Of a DNA stretch of 64,000 bases, positions 48,901-61,230 are shown piece by piece. Numbering within the stretch: the stretch's first letter is position 1; each line of letters starts with the position of its first letter. Made by a program: the position numbers and the translations under genes. The notes under the pieces were generated by a model. The model was given only the letters and a program-made list of their open reading frames with translations. It did not search any database and was not told the origin of the DNA. Source of the DNA: Tillus elongatus (lineage: Eukaryota > Arthropoda > Insecta > Coleoptera > Cleridae); contig OZ023262.1 in the NCBI GenBank assembly GCA_964006375.1, positions 95,934,976-95,998,975 of the forward strand, written 5' to 3'.

Positions 48901-49057
48901 AACGAAGAACTTTGCTAGTAAGTTAGCTCCAAGATACATAGGACCGTTTTATGTTAGTAAGAAGGTGTCTCCATGGACGTATGAACTTAGAGACAAAGCT
49001 GGCCAGAATAGTGGAGTTTGGCACGTGAAGGATCTGAAGCTTGTTCCTTCTGATTAG
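45896..49057 (+). CDS. pol: Pol polyprotein: protease, RT, RNase H, integrase
   Basis: This 1,053-residue frame is probably made only as a Gag-Pol fusion through the frameshift, so its own ATG need not be used. Order: aspartic protease with LLDSGA (catalytic Asp62); reverse transcriptase with VYLDDV (YLDD at 364-367) after MPFGLHNSPATWQRL; RNase H beginning HTDASGYG (about 511); integrase with zinc-binding H/H...CTIC (about 706-745) and catalytic Asp in SVDLVGPL (about 776), Asp in CDNGPQF (about 837) and Glu in NPTERTN (about 872), the last two 35 apart. A GPF/Y-like C-terminal module (APRYIGPFYV) ends it, with no chromodomain. It is uninterrupted. The order RT-RH-IN is that of Ty3/gypsy. 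Confidence 0.93.
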   Translation: MSQRFFGKRSAALLESRADSAAVKYSTTVKPVLDFIIDHAQNDERPHLRVDILGITLLGLLDSGASRTILGGPGWDRIAKLRIPLDESKKTSCTVANGEKCESIGTCELPMKVRERLKFIEVMVVPELPHVLILGADFWIRMGIVPDLRHNEWQFSNCPEVSTVDIADQSVLEVGQKKQLEELINKKKTLLGNSLGCTNMTEHVIKTNAPPIKQRYYRVSPVLQKYIDEELEDMLKNDVIEPSSSPWASPIVLVKKKDGCYRFCVDYRKLNAVTERDGYPLPMVTDTLDKLRDAKYLSSLDLKSAFFQVPVAESSRPYTAFTVPNRGLFQFKRMPFGLHNSPATWQRLIDRVLGSDLEPYVFVYLDDVVITTPSFEKHLEVLEEVFERLRRANLTVNWEKSQFCKPEMKYLGYVVDREGLRVDPDKVRAMIELPTPTNVREVRRVLGMLSWYRRFCPDFSTVVAPITGLLKKSTKFCWTPECDRSFRKIKELLISAPVLGCPDYSLPFVVHTDASGYGIGAMLSQTHPDGDRVICYLSRSLSRQERNYSTTERECLAVLWGIEKLRPYIEGVKFTVITDHYSLKWLHSLKDPSGRLARWAVRLQQYDFEIVHRKGKDHVVPDVLSRSVPVLDVLNSVETETKTTDKWYLKMIERVQTTPLKFGNWRLSGDKLYKYVRQDYPALTPKQDVWKIVVPKDQRRRLLSEAHDPATSGHMGVYKTYSRLTDRYYWPKMRQNVANYVRKCTICAAHKVDQRGPKDMMVSHAKPSRPWEMISVDLVGPLPRSSKANSFILVVTDYLSKFVLTFALRKSITDTIIRSLEEGVFLLFGVPKMIMCDNGPQFKSSAFKRFAEKYQCNLKFSANYHPRANPTERTNRTIKTMLAMYVNDNHKKWDAGLQQVTCAVRTSRHETTRLSPYYVNFGRCMALSGADYQNQIDLDGEDEDVLVDKSRNIVFKEVYRDVKQRLEKATKKAVARYNMRRRYEEYEVDQPAMRRNYVLSDATKNFASKLAPRYIGPFYVSKKVSPWTYELRDKAGQNSGVWHVKDLKLVPSD
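45914..45920 (+). promoter_or_regulatory. -1 ribosomal frameshift slippery heptamer
   Basis: G GGA AAC in the gag reading frame, a canonical X XXY YYZ heptamer also used at the gag-pro junction of some retroviruses. It sits in the 43-bp gag/pol overlap, 18 bp before the gag stop. Slipping back one base continues directly into the open pol frame. A downstream stimulatory structure was not modelled. Confidence 0.8.
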
Positions 49058-49083
49058 GCTTAACCTTACGGTTAATCCTCTTG

Positions 49084-49098
49084 AAGTAAGGGGGGGAT
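49084..49098 (+). promoter_or_regulatory. polypurine tract
   Basis: AAGTAAGGGGGGGAT directly precedes the right LTR. RNase-H-resistant purine tracts at this place prime plus-strand synthesis. Confidence 0.85.
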
Positions 49099-51536
49099 TG
49101 TTACGTGTAAAATTCACCTTAAGCATATTAACATCATTAACTACACGTAGCAGGCAAAATAAACAAAAACACCCCATATAATTATTCGGTTTCATATTGT
49201 TATTGGTTTAGGGACAGCTGTGAACGAACATCTTTAATTTGTTATCTACATTCATTCAGTTTCAATTTCTAGAAGTCGAGATTTACCACCGAAACAGTCG
49301 ACAACGGCAGAGTACACTGTCTTGTGAAGGCATGGTTGCCAGCACGTCATTAATTTATTGTCTGTCTAACTTTAGCTGGTTGGAAATTACTGAATTATGT
49401 GTTAATGTAGTGAGATAAATTCTTGCATGCAGAACTGTGGTTACAACGGTCTCTATAAGCTGTGGAAGAAGTTTATTATCGAGATTAATATTGGAAGTTA
49501 GGTGTGTTACATATGTCGAGGTCTTGCGGTCGAAGCCCGAATTTCCCCATTCGTGTAAATGTCGCAACTCTGCGGTATTAAGTTATTCGTTGCCAGAGTT
49601 TGATATTTTTGATGGAAGAACGGGACACCATTTCTTGTCGTCTTTTTTTGTTGACCGATAGCGAATCAGCAAGATTAGCTATGACCTGGGAGAGAAAACA
49701 TTTTTGAGAAAAAAAGGTTGGTTTTGAAAACGGTGGAAGAAGCAATTTAATTTGAGTGTGTGGCAAGATTTCAGCTAGAAAAAAGAAACAGGCAAGTGGG
49801 CCATTCATCCTAGTTTGGAGATTAATTTCTAGGCTGTAAAACGATTATAGTATTCTGGAGGTTCGGGAAGTTGAAGCGAATTAGTCGCATAGTACTTGAA
49901 TACTATAATATTCCCGTGGTGGAGAGTAAATGTCACATACGTAAAGCCGAAAAAGCAAGTGGCTTTGTGGCTTGTTTTCAATCAGAACCGGCTTGTCTAA
50001 CTGTGGTCAACAAAACACCTTGACATAACATAGAAACCCTCAGGATTTGGAGGTAATACCCAACTCGTAGTTTTTTTTATGTGTAACTAAGGCGTGTTTT
50101 CTCTTTCTATTTGTTACAGGGTTTTGGTTTTAGCTTTTGGTTTTAGCCTTTGGTTTTAGCTTTAGTTTCAGTTTTTGTCTTGCTTTAATTGATTTTATAG
50201 TGCCTAATCGACAAGCAATAGGCCTACATATTGTCTTAAACTAACGAGTGGTCAATGGGAGAATAAGAATATTGGTATGGTACCATTTTATGGCGCAAAT
50301 TCAATTATAAGCCATTCCCAGCAACATCAGATTGCCGAGGACATTTCGTTGTTGAGTAGAGGAAGTACAGGTGGCCGGAAGGTACCGACACAGTGGACAG
50401 TAGATATTTTGTTAGCGAAAAATCGACCAGAGAAGGTTCACTGGAGACCAGACCTTACAGGTAGTAGTCTTTAAGTTGTATTGTTAATAAAGAACTCAAT
50501 TTGTTTGTTTGGACTTTTAAATCCAGTATTAAGCTGTGACTTTACTTATGGTGGTCAAGTTTTGGAATTCAAAGATAAAGTTTTAACGATAACACAATAG
50601 GATAAGATACCCAGCTTTTTATTTGAACCCTACACGTTAGCTGATGATTTATATTCACATTATCATTAATATAATTGCTTTGAGTTTGATAAAGTATTAT
50701 CATTATTTAGGCTACCATTTGATACACCTTTTCATATTTTAACATCTTTGTAAGCTGATCGTGATCACGAAAGGACACAAATTTCCATTTGATTTAGCTT
50801 AGTTACTTTTATTGTTGCGTTTGAATTACTTGACTTGTTATTGCTTACCATACGAACGTTAGTAGCTTAAAGCTATTTGTTTAGCAGTAAATTATTGAGA
50901 TATAGCAAGTGAGTCATTTTGCGGACTCTGTTATTCATTTAACATACATGCTAGCAATTTATAGGTTATATATGTGTATATATAATACTGTTTTTGATCT
51001 GTCTGACCACTTGTAGGCATCATCTGGATTTTATAATAAACTAGAATTTTATTTTATATATATATTTGTGTGTCGTTTGTTCTGCACTCACCTCTCACTC
51101 CCGTATTAGTAACGTTAGGTGCTGTTTAGTGTTTGTCAGCTTCTACGTAAGCCTTTAAGATATTCCAACTGTAAGATTTCGTTCCCACATTTGTACATTC
51201 CGACGTATAAGCCTGCGATTTTAGGTGCAGCTGCCAGGGAGGTCCAAGGAGTTCTTGGTTGTGTTGGATTCTTGGTAAGCTGGATTTCGTAATTAACATC
51301 TCTTATAAATATCCGGAACTAGGTGTAAAACAATCAAGTGGCGCCCTCATAGAGTAACACCTTATAAAGAACCCTGCCCATCTTCACTGTATAAAAGCTA
51401 GGGGCCACCTAGATTTCCGGTAACGTTGACCTTTCTATCGATCGTCGTATGTAGGTTGTTTGACTCTCAAACGTGGTAAAGGTTTTTAGGAACAGGGATT
51501 CCTAGGATCGATTTAAAGAGATAGTGGGCGGTCACA
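49099..51536 (+). repeat. right LTR (2,438 bp)
   Basis: Same length as the left LTR and no mismatch noticed by eye. Ends GCGGTCACA followed by the target duplication AAGT. Confidence 0.93.
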
Positions 51537-51907
51537 AAGTTTGGTTTTTTTTTTAGTTTTTTTTTAACGAAAAATTGACTAATTAGTGCATTGCTTATGA
51601 CAATGAATGAAATACGTTCTTGCAACTCCAACTGTGAATAATTTTTAAACGAGTTGATAAAACTTCCAAAGAAATTAGTGTGCTGAATTCAGAAAAGAAA
51701 GAGCTTCCAAATGATGTAACACTCGACCCATGTTCCCTATTTAAAATATAAGGTTGTTATCACCACCCTAAGTGGTTGATGTGACAACGTTGAGTTTTAT
51801 GTCAAAACATGTCCCCCTCAATATTAAAATTGACATGTTTCAGCGTTTCTTAAAAAAAATTTCTCTGGACGCAAATCGGTCTGTTTCGTTTTCAATGCGC
51901 CAGCCTG

Positions 51908-52434
<527 letters not shown>

Positions 52435-53620
52435 TCATCCCAGGTATCTTAGATACCAAAGAACTAAGCTTATATGGAGCCATTTCCAAGTTATCGGGCC
52501 CTGAAAGACGACGCGACACATCCTTATTTCCCAGAATTCCCAGCACGATGTGTCCAGTTGCAAGCTTTCCCCCTTCTGCATAACCTTATAAAGGTACTCT
52601 TCAAAACCCAGTTTCTTAATGTTGTCTCGAAGATTCCTAGGAACCACACCGATATGACTATCGAATCCACTCGTACACTATATGTCCTCCACTGTCTCTT
52701 TTCTTGCATCTCGAGATCTCTGTACTTGATCTTCTCGTTGTACTTTATCTCTAGATTATTATTATTTGGAATGAACATATCAATCAGCGTCACTTGCAGG
52801 ACTTGTCCACTATTATTATATCTGGTCTGTTATGGGCAACACAGTGCCTTGGTGGTTCAGTGCTAACAACGTGTGCCTTTGAACCGAAGGGTACTTGGTT
52901 CGCTCCCTGGGTTATCCTTTCACTTTTTTAGTACATACTGTAACATTGACATCAACCGAGGTTGTGGCATTGTATTTGAGCAAGCTGAATGTCTGCACGT
53001 TCTTTCCTACGGAGGGGGCGTAAAGACATCGGTCCCGTGTTCATGCGTAGTTGGGCACGTTAAAGATACGTACCCTCCTTACAGAAAAGCAGATTTTCGG
53101 CAAAATTTTCAGTATAGTGAAGTTGAACTGCCCCCCTATCGTCCGTGATTGGCTATAGTCGCGGAAATAGACCTAATCTTAAAGAAAAAAAGTGGGCAAC
53201 TCGTTGGTCTGTGAACACAGTCCGATCTTAGTATAACCTGTATCTTGAGTTCTCTAGAACAGGCTCAGGAATGTATCTATAGTAGGGCACCTTACTAAGG
53301 TTTAAAAAACCTAGTTTCAGAGCCGGTTATTTAAGAGGTATTCTCGCAGCTGCGTCGTGCCTCTATTTATGCTCTGTTGAAGTAAACGCTTGACATCCTC
53401 CGGTGACGTGCTCGATAGTCTCTGATGACTGACACCAAATCTACATTTGTCATCTTGGGGCGAATTATCTCCAACTATATACTTTAAGTATATTCTTGTT
53501 GGGATGACCTGATCTTGTATGGCCAGCTAAAACCCCTCTGTCTGAAAACATCTGTCCAGACACCAACCAGTAGCTCGACGCCGGTTTGTCTACATGTGCC
53601 TGGGAGTTCTCATTCTGATG
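52435..53620 (-). pseudogene. R2-type LINE polyprotein, C-terminal part, split by a SINE
   Basis: Minus-strand fragments in order: LAIQDQVIPTRIYLKYIVGD, PQDDKCRFG, TIEHVTGGCQAFTSTEHK (zinc-ribbon-like region), VPYYRYIPEPVLENSRYRLY, DRTVFTDQRVAH. After the SINE come NRPDIIIVDKSCK, then LIDMFIPNNNNL, then KYRDLEMQEKRQW and GFEEYLYKVMQK. This is the region beyond the RT in LINEs often labelled type-1 retrotransposable element R2, containing the endonuclease-like domain. Several stops and frameshifts occur. The SINE (52841-53192) lies between VAH and NRP, duplicating TGGGCAAC. Confidence 0.75.
52841..53192 (+). mobile_element. tRNA-derived SINE, second copy
   Basis: Homologous over its full length to 33929-34287. 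The B box is slightly changed (GGTTCGCTCCC, 52897-52907). Flanked by the direct repeat TGGGCAAC (52833-52840 and 53193-53200). Removing the SINE and one repeat restores the LINE reading through this point, which confirms the boundaries. Confidence 0.85.

Positions 53621-55048
<1,428 letters not shown>

Positions 55049-55128
<80 letters not shown>
55049..55128. repeat. (TA)n microsatellite
   Basis: TA array of about 80 bp preceded by cacacaca. 55129-56037 beyond it has no recognisable content. Confidence 0.93.
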
Positions 55129-55130
<2 letters not shown>

Positions 55131-56034
55131 AAATATTGCTTAAATAGTAACATAGATAAATAAATAAAATTGCTTTAGAAACGCCCATACCTCTTGGACA
55201 TTACCAATCTAAACAAATACAACTGGCATATTTAGTACATAACTAACAAACGCAACACGCTGAAATGCACAGTCCGTGACCTCGCCTTGAAAGAGTGATA
55301 CCAATTATTAATTATTTTTAGGTCATTTATGTTTCTAATGTAATACTTCGTCCCGGCTCCCTTTCAAAGCAGTTCCCAACTTTAATTACTTAAAATACTG
55401 CTAATTATTAAGATGATATTTCAAAATTTATGTCAAAATAGTGTAGTTTTAAATAAAGATTTTGCAGCAGCTTTTTCTGATGTTTTTATGGTTGTCTAAA
55501 CTAGGTAAAAACAATGATTTTGCAATTCTGAACATAAAAAGGTTAATTAAAGTGGATACTTACTCTTTCTGGGTAAACTCGAACCAAAAGCTTACATTTT
55601 TCAGACCTTCGGTATAAAATTCCGACACTTAAGATTGATGGCTTATTAATGCGGTATCTCGATAATACTATAATTATATAGCTGATGAGCTTGACAAAAC
55701 GTGGTTGGGAAATTCATTTAGATAATAAACATAAGTAAAACACAACAATAGTTTTAAATAATTATTCAAGACATAAATTATTAGATATATGTTAATTAGT
55801 CAATGTTGACAATAAATCAGTTATCATGAACTGAACTTTAAAATGAGTCTTATATGGAAAGGCTTTTAAATATAACGATATGTCTATCTGGCCAGATATG
55901 TTAGTTTATTTGTCGTTACTGCATGTCCCGCTCCAAAATAAATTAAATTAAAGCCTAATTCTTCTTGTTCTACTTTTAATATATTATTTAAATTTGAAAG
56001 AACCAAAAGAGAACAGATTTTACGCGTTACTTAG

Positions 56035-56037
<3 letters not shown>

Positions 56038-56122
<85 letters not shown>
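56038..56122. repeat. (TA)n microsatellite
   Basis: TA array of about 85 bp in otherwise unremarkable AT-rich DNA. Confidence 0.93.
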
Positions 56123-56124
<2 letters not shown>

Positions 56125-56610
56125 GAAAATTTTAAAAATCTAAAATAATTTTAAAAGACTGATTTTAAATTTTTTGTGCAGCACTTACATTATTAATGTT
56201 AGCTATACAATTTTTTATTGAATTACAGAAATTATTGCAAACAACTACAGAAAATACTAGCATTGTCACTTTTAAAAGAAACATCTAAAAAAATTAACGG
56301 TTACTAACTGGTCTTTATTTGATTCCTTTCTTGTCCAGAATTACTTTAGATGATATGAAAAAAATAATGCTAGACTCACTCAGTTCAAAAGAGACTCAGT
56401 TGTCCCTACGACCTAATTAGCATTTGTCAACAGATTGGCAGCTCGAGATGGAATATGCAGGTCATACACTTATCGGGACTCAAAACCAAAATCTCAAATC
56501 CAGAATATTTTTTTGTTAAATTATTAATCCCAAACCAAAAATTCCGAACATGGACAACGGAAAGTTAGATATTTGATTTGGCAACAAAGCCTGGCATTTA
56601 TATTTTATAT

Positions 56611-56742
56611 TTATATTTCAGCACTTGTCCGGTAATTTTATATTTCGGCACTGGCCGGGCAATTTTATATTTTCACTGGCCCGGGAATTTTATATTTCAA
56701 CAGTGGACCAGCAATTTTATATTTCAACACTGGCCCGGCACC
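56611..56742 (+). repeat. 27-bp minisatellite, five units
   Basis: Unit of the form ttatatttcRRcactggccc followed by gggcaatt. Five copies in tandem, one 25 bp and one slightly truncated. Because 27 is divisible by three, a 61-residue frame (56625-56810) stays open through it with repeated (N/E/Q)FYIS-like peptides. This frame is probably incidental. Confidence 0.75.
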
Positions 56743-57785
56743 TCCATTATTTAAGAAAAAATACTCTGAAATGTTTGAAACCTTATAAAGATGAAACTTT
56801 CATGGCTTAGCATCAATTCTACGAGGGTTATTACCAAGTATACACACACACAGTTTTATCAACTTCAATTGAAACATTATTAAAATGTAATGACTATTAA
56901 TATGTAATCAGATAGGGGTTTGAAAATGCTGTGCCCAGAAAAGTACTATCGCAATCACCACTCGTCAGTCGAATCCGTCTTTCAACCGTGTTGTCCTCTA
57001 TTTAACACATAACCCCCGCGCCTGTCAAGCCTCTGCAGTTGACCATTTTCTCGTATCTTATTTGCTGAAACATTCTTGTGTTCAGCGATTCATGTTCTGT
57101 GGAAAATTCCCGACCGTTTAAGAAACCCACGAATTTCTCAGTTCGCAGAATTTATTAATAAGAACGTTGCTGCTGAAGATATATTGAAATAAGAGAAACT
57201 GCCTTTGTTTGTGGCCGAACTGCGTCTTTTTTTTTTCTAGCCTCAGCGATGGAACTATTTTCCCTTTTATGTCACTAGTGAATAGTCCCTTGGTGTTTAA
57301 CACGTTGTGGAGAATTCCAATTGCGTCTCTTATTGTATTTTTCAAGGAATTTTTCAAGTATTTAATATGTTATCTCTAAATTTTTTACTGTCACTTAATA
57401 ATATTCGTTTTAAAATTTTCCAGCAGAAAGCAGACGGTGTTTTACCAAGTAGCGAATTATCATAATTCTTTGTGTCAATAGTTTGTTCGATTATTCCCTA
57501 TCAAAAAAATATAGTTGGCACTGAGGATTTTCAAACTGTTGGTAAGATTATTCAAATGTAAGCTGACTGAAAAAGACGAGCGTAACAACTTTTAGACATG
57601 ATAAATAATGGTATTTTAGATAAGCTATTGATTGTAAACAGCCGTTGCTACAAAAGCGCCCATAAAATTTGTAAGTAGAGAACATATTTTTTTCGTCTAT
57701 CTGAGTTTACCTCATCTTGCTATACAAAAACTTAAAAGATAGCGCCTTCCTAATTCTAAATTTATTAAGTCTCTATTTGATAAAA
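56743..57785. other. no recognisable gene
   Basis: Contains a minus-strand frame at 57118-57357 (79 aa, begins MKNSLKNTIRDAIGILHNVL) in somewhat less AT-rich DNA. I do not recognise it and see no splice or neighbour support. Confidence 0.35.
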
Positions 57786-58849
57786 GTTCGGGTTGCAGCA
57801 AGTGCGTTATGGTAGTGAATTTTCGTAAAAATGTTTTTAATAGCAAATATGTGTGTGTTTTTTTCAGAAAGCAGGCATCAAATTTGATTACCAGTATAAC
57901 ATATATAGTAAAAACAATGTGCCATATTTCATCAAAATAACTTTGTTGCTTGAAAATGTACAAAAATTTCCGAAAGTAAACTTAAAGTGTTCCGAAAAAA
58001 TTCGTTTCTTGGTCAAACTTATAGGTTAATAGCAAATTGAGCTATTCAAATATTAAGCATAACGCACTTGCTGCGTCCAGAATTTCTTCACTCACAAACA
58101 TACGTCATATTTCGATGGAAAATGCAAAAATGCAATAACATAAGGCATGTTCGACTAAAAAAAATATTTGTATCACCAACCACTTATGGGCCACCCTGTG
58201 ATTGTAGAAGTATTTTTTAAGATGTAGCTCAAGACACCCTATAATTAATGTTTACAATTTTTTTTCATATATTGTATAATAACGGATATATTGAGGTTTA
58301 TTGATTTTTTACGAAAATTCGACAAAAGTTATATACCATTAAACGATAAACTCTATAGCTAAGACTACTGCCAAGCATCAGAGAAAGGGTCTATTTGAAA
58401 TGAATTTTCTGGAAACATTTTAGCAAAATGAAGGACAATGACGGTAGAAACTAAGACTTCAGGGTTTGTAAAACATTCTTTTTGAGACATTTTCTTTCCA
58501 TAGCCCGTATTAGATTCAAGTTCTTTGCCTAAATGTTGCCAATTTTGACTTTTAAATTGTCACTTTGACGTTTTGAGGAAAACCCCAAATTATTTTTTGT
58601 CTTTTGACCTACAGCGCTAAATTTTTGTTTGCAATTTATAGCGGTGTAAAACGATGTACCAAATTTGGTTGCCCCTGCTTTGTTATTTCCGGGAAGATGA
58701 ATTTTTTTCTAAAGAAAACACAAAATTTTCCGGGAAAACCATGGCTGATTTTCCTGGCTAACGAACTTGTCCAAGCCACTTGCAAAAGGAAGGTACTCAC
58801 CAAATTTTATCAAAATCGGCCCATTATTTTTTGAGTTATGGGTGTGATT

Positions 58850-58936
<87 letters not shown>

Positions 58937-59075
58937 ATATATATATATATATCGAAACTGACCTCGGATATGTGTTCTATGAGGCCTAATTAGCGCTCAT
59001 TTGAAGACATTTTTTCAAAATTCAAAAGTCGAGGTCTCCTCATTAGTGAATTTTTTTTAAAGAAATTTCACTAAA
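57786..59075 (-). repeat. GCAGC-TIR modular repeat, near-complete long form (reverse)
   Basis: E between terminal motifs (57786-58081), C (58082-58300), A remnant, D (58330-58640), B (58640-58850), (TA)n (58852-58950) and A with hairpin (58951-59075): the exact mirror of 12396-13764. The left terminal motif is mutated (gggttgcagcaagtgcgtta). It is non-coding. Confidence 0.7.
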
Positions 59076-59750
59076 AATGATGTAACAAAAATGCCACATT
59101 TATTCCATAACTGATCAGCATATCTGTGTAGTCCTCTTATACCTGATACCAGCTTACGTTTTCTATGTTGTACATTTAAACTTTTTGTTGGCAATAAAGC
59201 GTCAGCGGCGAAGAGTTTATTTCATCAATTACTCATTCTTGAATTAAATTTTCCTGTTTGAGTAATTAATTTTCTCTTTTTAATCGTCACATTTCACCAC
59301 TCAAGATGGAAGATGAAAACGGCGATTGACTTTAATTAAATTCTTTAGGTATTTTGGACAACATTCCTTCAGACAAGCAGCAAACAGATGTGACATTATC
59401 GAGATTAAGATAAGAGGGAATAAGAAAACAAATCAGACAACAGCAGTAAAACCAATTTAGGACATTTCAAGAATTCGGATTTTGATTTCTGTAGGTGACA
59501 CAACGTGAAATAGGATTTCCTTCATTCCGAAGAGTGATAAAATGTAATACTCCTACGAAAATCGTTACTTTATTGGCTTCTTCTGATTCAAGTGGAATAA
59601 GTTTCTACATCACTCCGGATTATGAGTATGAAATATTGGGATTATGGGCGTGTCGAAGCGCTAGTAACAAATGATTCGTAAAATATTTGCTCGAAATATA
59701 TCTGATCATCTTTAATTTATTTTCAGAGCCAACTTCAAAGAAGTCCTGCC
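59076..59750. other. no recognisable gene
   Basis: Unremarkable sequence without modular blocks or transposon motifs. A degraded terminal motif (gccgcagcaagtactttgtg, near 59751) follows. Confidence 0.4.
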
Positions 59751-59908
59751 GCAGCAAGTACTTTGTGGTAGTGAACCTGCGTAAAGCTGTTTCCTGTTAT
59801 TTAAACGGTTATTTTAACAGCTAATATTAAATGAGAAAATATATAGAAAATTATATACGTAGCACTATAAGTAAAGTTATCATTGCCGAAAAGTAAAGCC
59901 ATATAAAA

Positions 59909-60213
59909 AAGTCTGGACGCAGCAAGTCCGTTATAGTAGTGAATTTTCATTAACCATTCTTTAAATTAAATGCTTATAACTTTTTTTCATGTAATATAAA
60001 CATTTAAATTTTTTATGTAGTTTACCTTTTATAACGTTAACCTACACACCAAATTTCGTTACCATAGGTTCGTTAGTTTTGGAGATAACAAAATCCAAAA
60101 TTTTTCCAGAGAACCTGGTCTGATTTTTCTGACTAACGAACTTACGAAAGGACGGTACCTCCCAAATTTCATCCAAATCGGCTCATTGCTTTTTGAGCTA
60201 TCAGCACGATATG

Positions 60214-60261
<48 letters not shown>
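59909..60261 (+). repeat. GCAGC-TIR repeat (terminal motif, D, B, (TA)n)
   Basis: Terminal motif ggacgcagcaagtccgttat at 59914, D-like sequence, B block (ctgactaacgaacttacgaa ...), then (TA)n at 60221-60261. The A block is replaced by the sequence that follows. Confidence 0.6.
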
Positions 60262-60264
<3 letters not shown>

Positions 60265-61136
60265 TGTGTCCAAGATAAGGAGGGCCACTATGGTGATCTT
60301 CAAAATCGTAGCAGAGAGAGACTTACTTAAATGGGAGAAAAGTTGAGTACTTAAAAGACCAACAAAATGGCGGTTAGATATCTCCAAAAACTTTTTTGGT
60401 TTTTGAGACATTTTGAAAAATTTGGATTTTTTGATTTTACATATAATTTTTTTCTGGCCTCAATGGTGGACCTGCGCCAATACCGATGACGCTCCTTTGT
60501 CGGATGCTAACTAGATACCAAATTTGAAGATGATATCTCAATTCTTTTGAAAGTTATTGTGCCTACTAACAGACGTATAAGCAGACAGACCGACGGACCA
60601 ACAGATCAACAGACCGACAAAAAAATTGTTCCAGAATCAACTTTTCTATATGTTTTGTGACTTTTTACGTCGTTTTAGCAAACAAAAATCGAAATTTTTG
60701 TGTCTGATAATCCACCCCCACACATTCAACCGCTTATCTAATTTCAGCACAAAATACCATATGTTTGATGAAATTGAAAGTTTTCCTATAAACAAACCCT
60801 AAATCGTTGTATTACTTGAGTTTTAACGAAAAAATGTCACATTTCACCAAATACCCCCATTTATTCCCCACTCCCTGAAGCAATTTTACTCAAAGACAAT
60901 CCGAACCACTTCTTTGTCGGGTGCTAATGGTATACCAAATTTGAGGACGATATCTCTGTTCGTTCTAAAGTTATCGTGGCTGTAAACAGGCAGACATACA
61001 GACCAAAAAAATTTCGTTCCCAAATCATGTTTTCTATACGTTTTGAAAGTTTTTACGGCGTTTAAGCAAAAAAAACTGAAATTTTTATCGCTGAGGTCGC
61101 AACCAGAATTAACGATGTGGAGGTAAAAAAAGAAAA
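60262..61136 (+). repeat. repeat with duplicated 'accaaatttg..gacagac' module
   Basis: Starts at the TA array with acagtgtgtccaagataagg, which looks like a mariner TIR, although no inverted partner was found. Two similar modules occur at about 60495-60640 and 60920-61020. Each runs tttgtcgg(a/g)tgctaa, then taccaaatttgaggacgat, then gttatcgtg, then (gacagac)-like repeats. Such tails are common in arthropod interspersed repeats. Confidence 0.45.
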
Positions 61137-61230
61137 AGGTTCAGGACGCAGCAAGTGCGTTACGGTGGTGAATTTTCATAAGAATCGTATACTATAGTGA
61201 TTTAGCCTTATATTAAAAGTTATAAAACAT
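61137..61230 (+). repeat. GCAGC-TIR fold-back arm fragment
   Basis: ggacgcagcaagtgcgttac followed by ttttcataagaatcgtatac matches the left arm of the element at 30953-31913 for about 90 bp. Confidence 0.55.

Larger units (their letters stand above)
41873..51536 (+). mobile_element. full-length Ty3/gypsy LTR retrotransposon, apparently intact and young
   Basis: Two LTRs of 2,438 bp each, TG...CA ends, 4-bp target duplication AAGT (41869-41872 and 51537-51540), tRNA-Lys-type primer site, purine tract, and gag and pol open throughout. There is no env between pol (ends 49057) and the right LTR. LTRs make up about half of the 9.66-kb element, far longer than usual for insect gypsy elements; Tribolium Woot is a known long-LTR relative in style. 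No difference between the LTRs was noticed, and open frames in the two LTRs translate identically, so insertion is recent. Confidence 0.92.

Noticed and set aside
49058..49098. Possible env gene after pol
   Set aside because: Only 41 bp separate the pol stop from the right LTR, so there is no room for env.
52474..52866. 130-residue plus-strand frame
   Set aside because: The minus strand here encodes recognisable LINE C-terminal sequence; the plus frame is its shadow.
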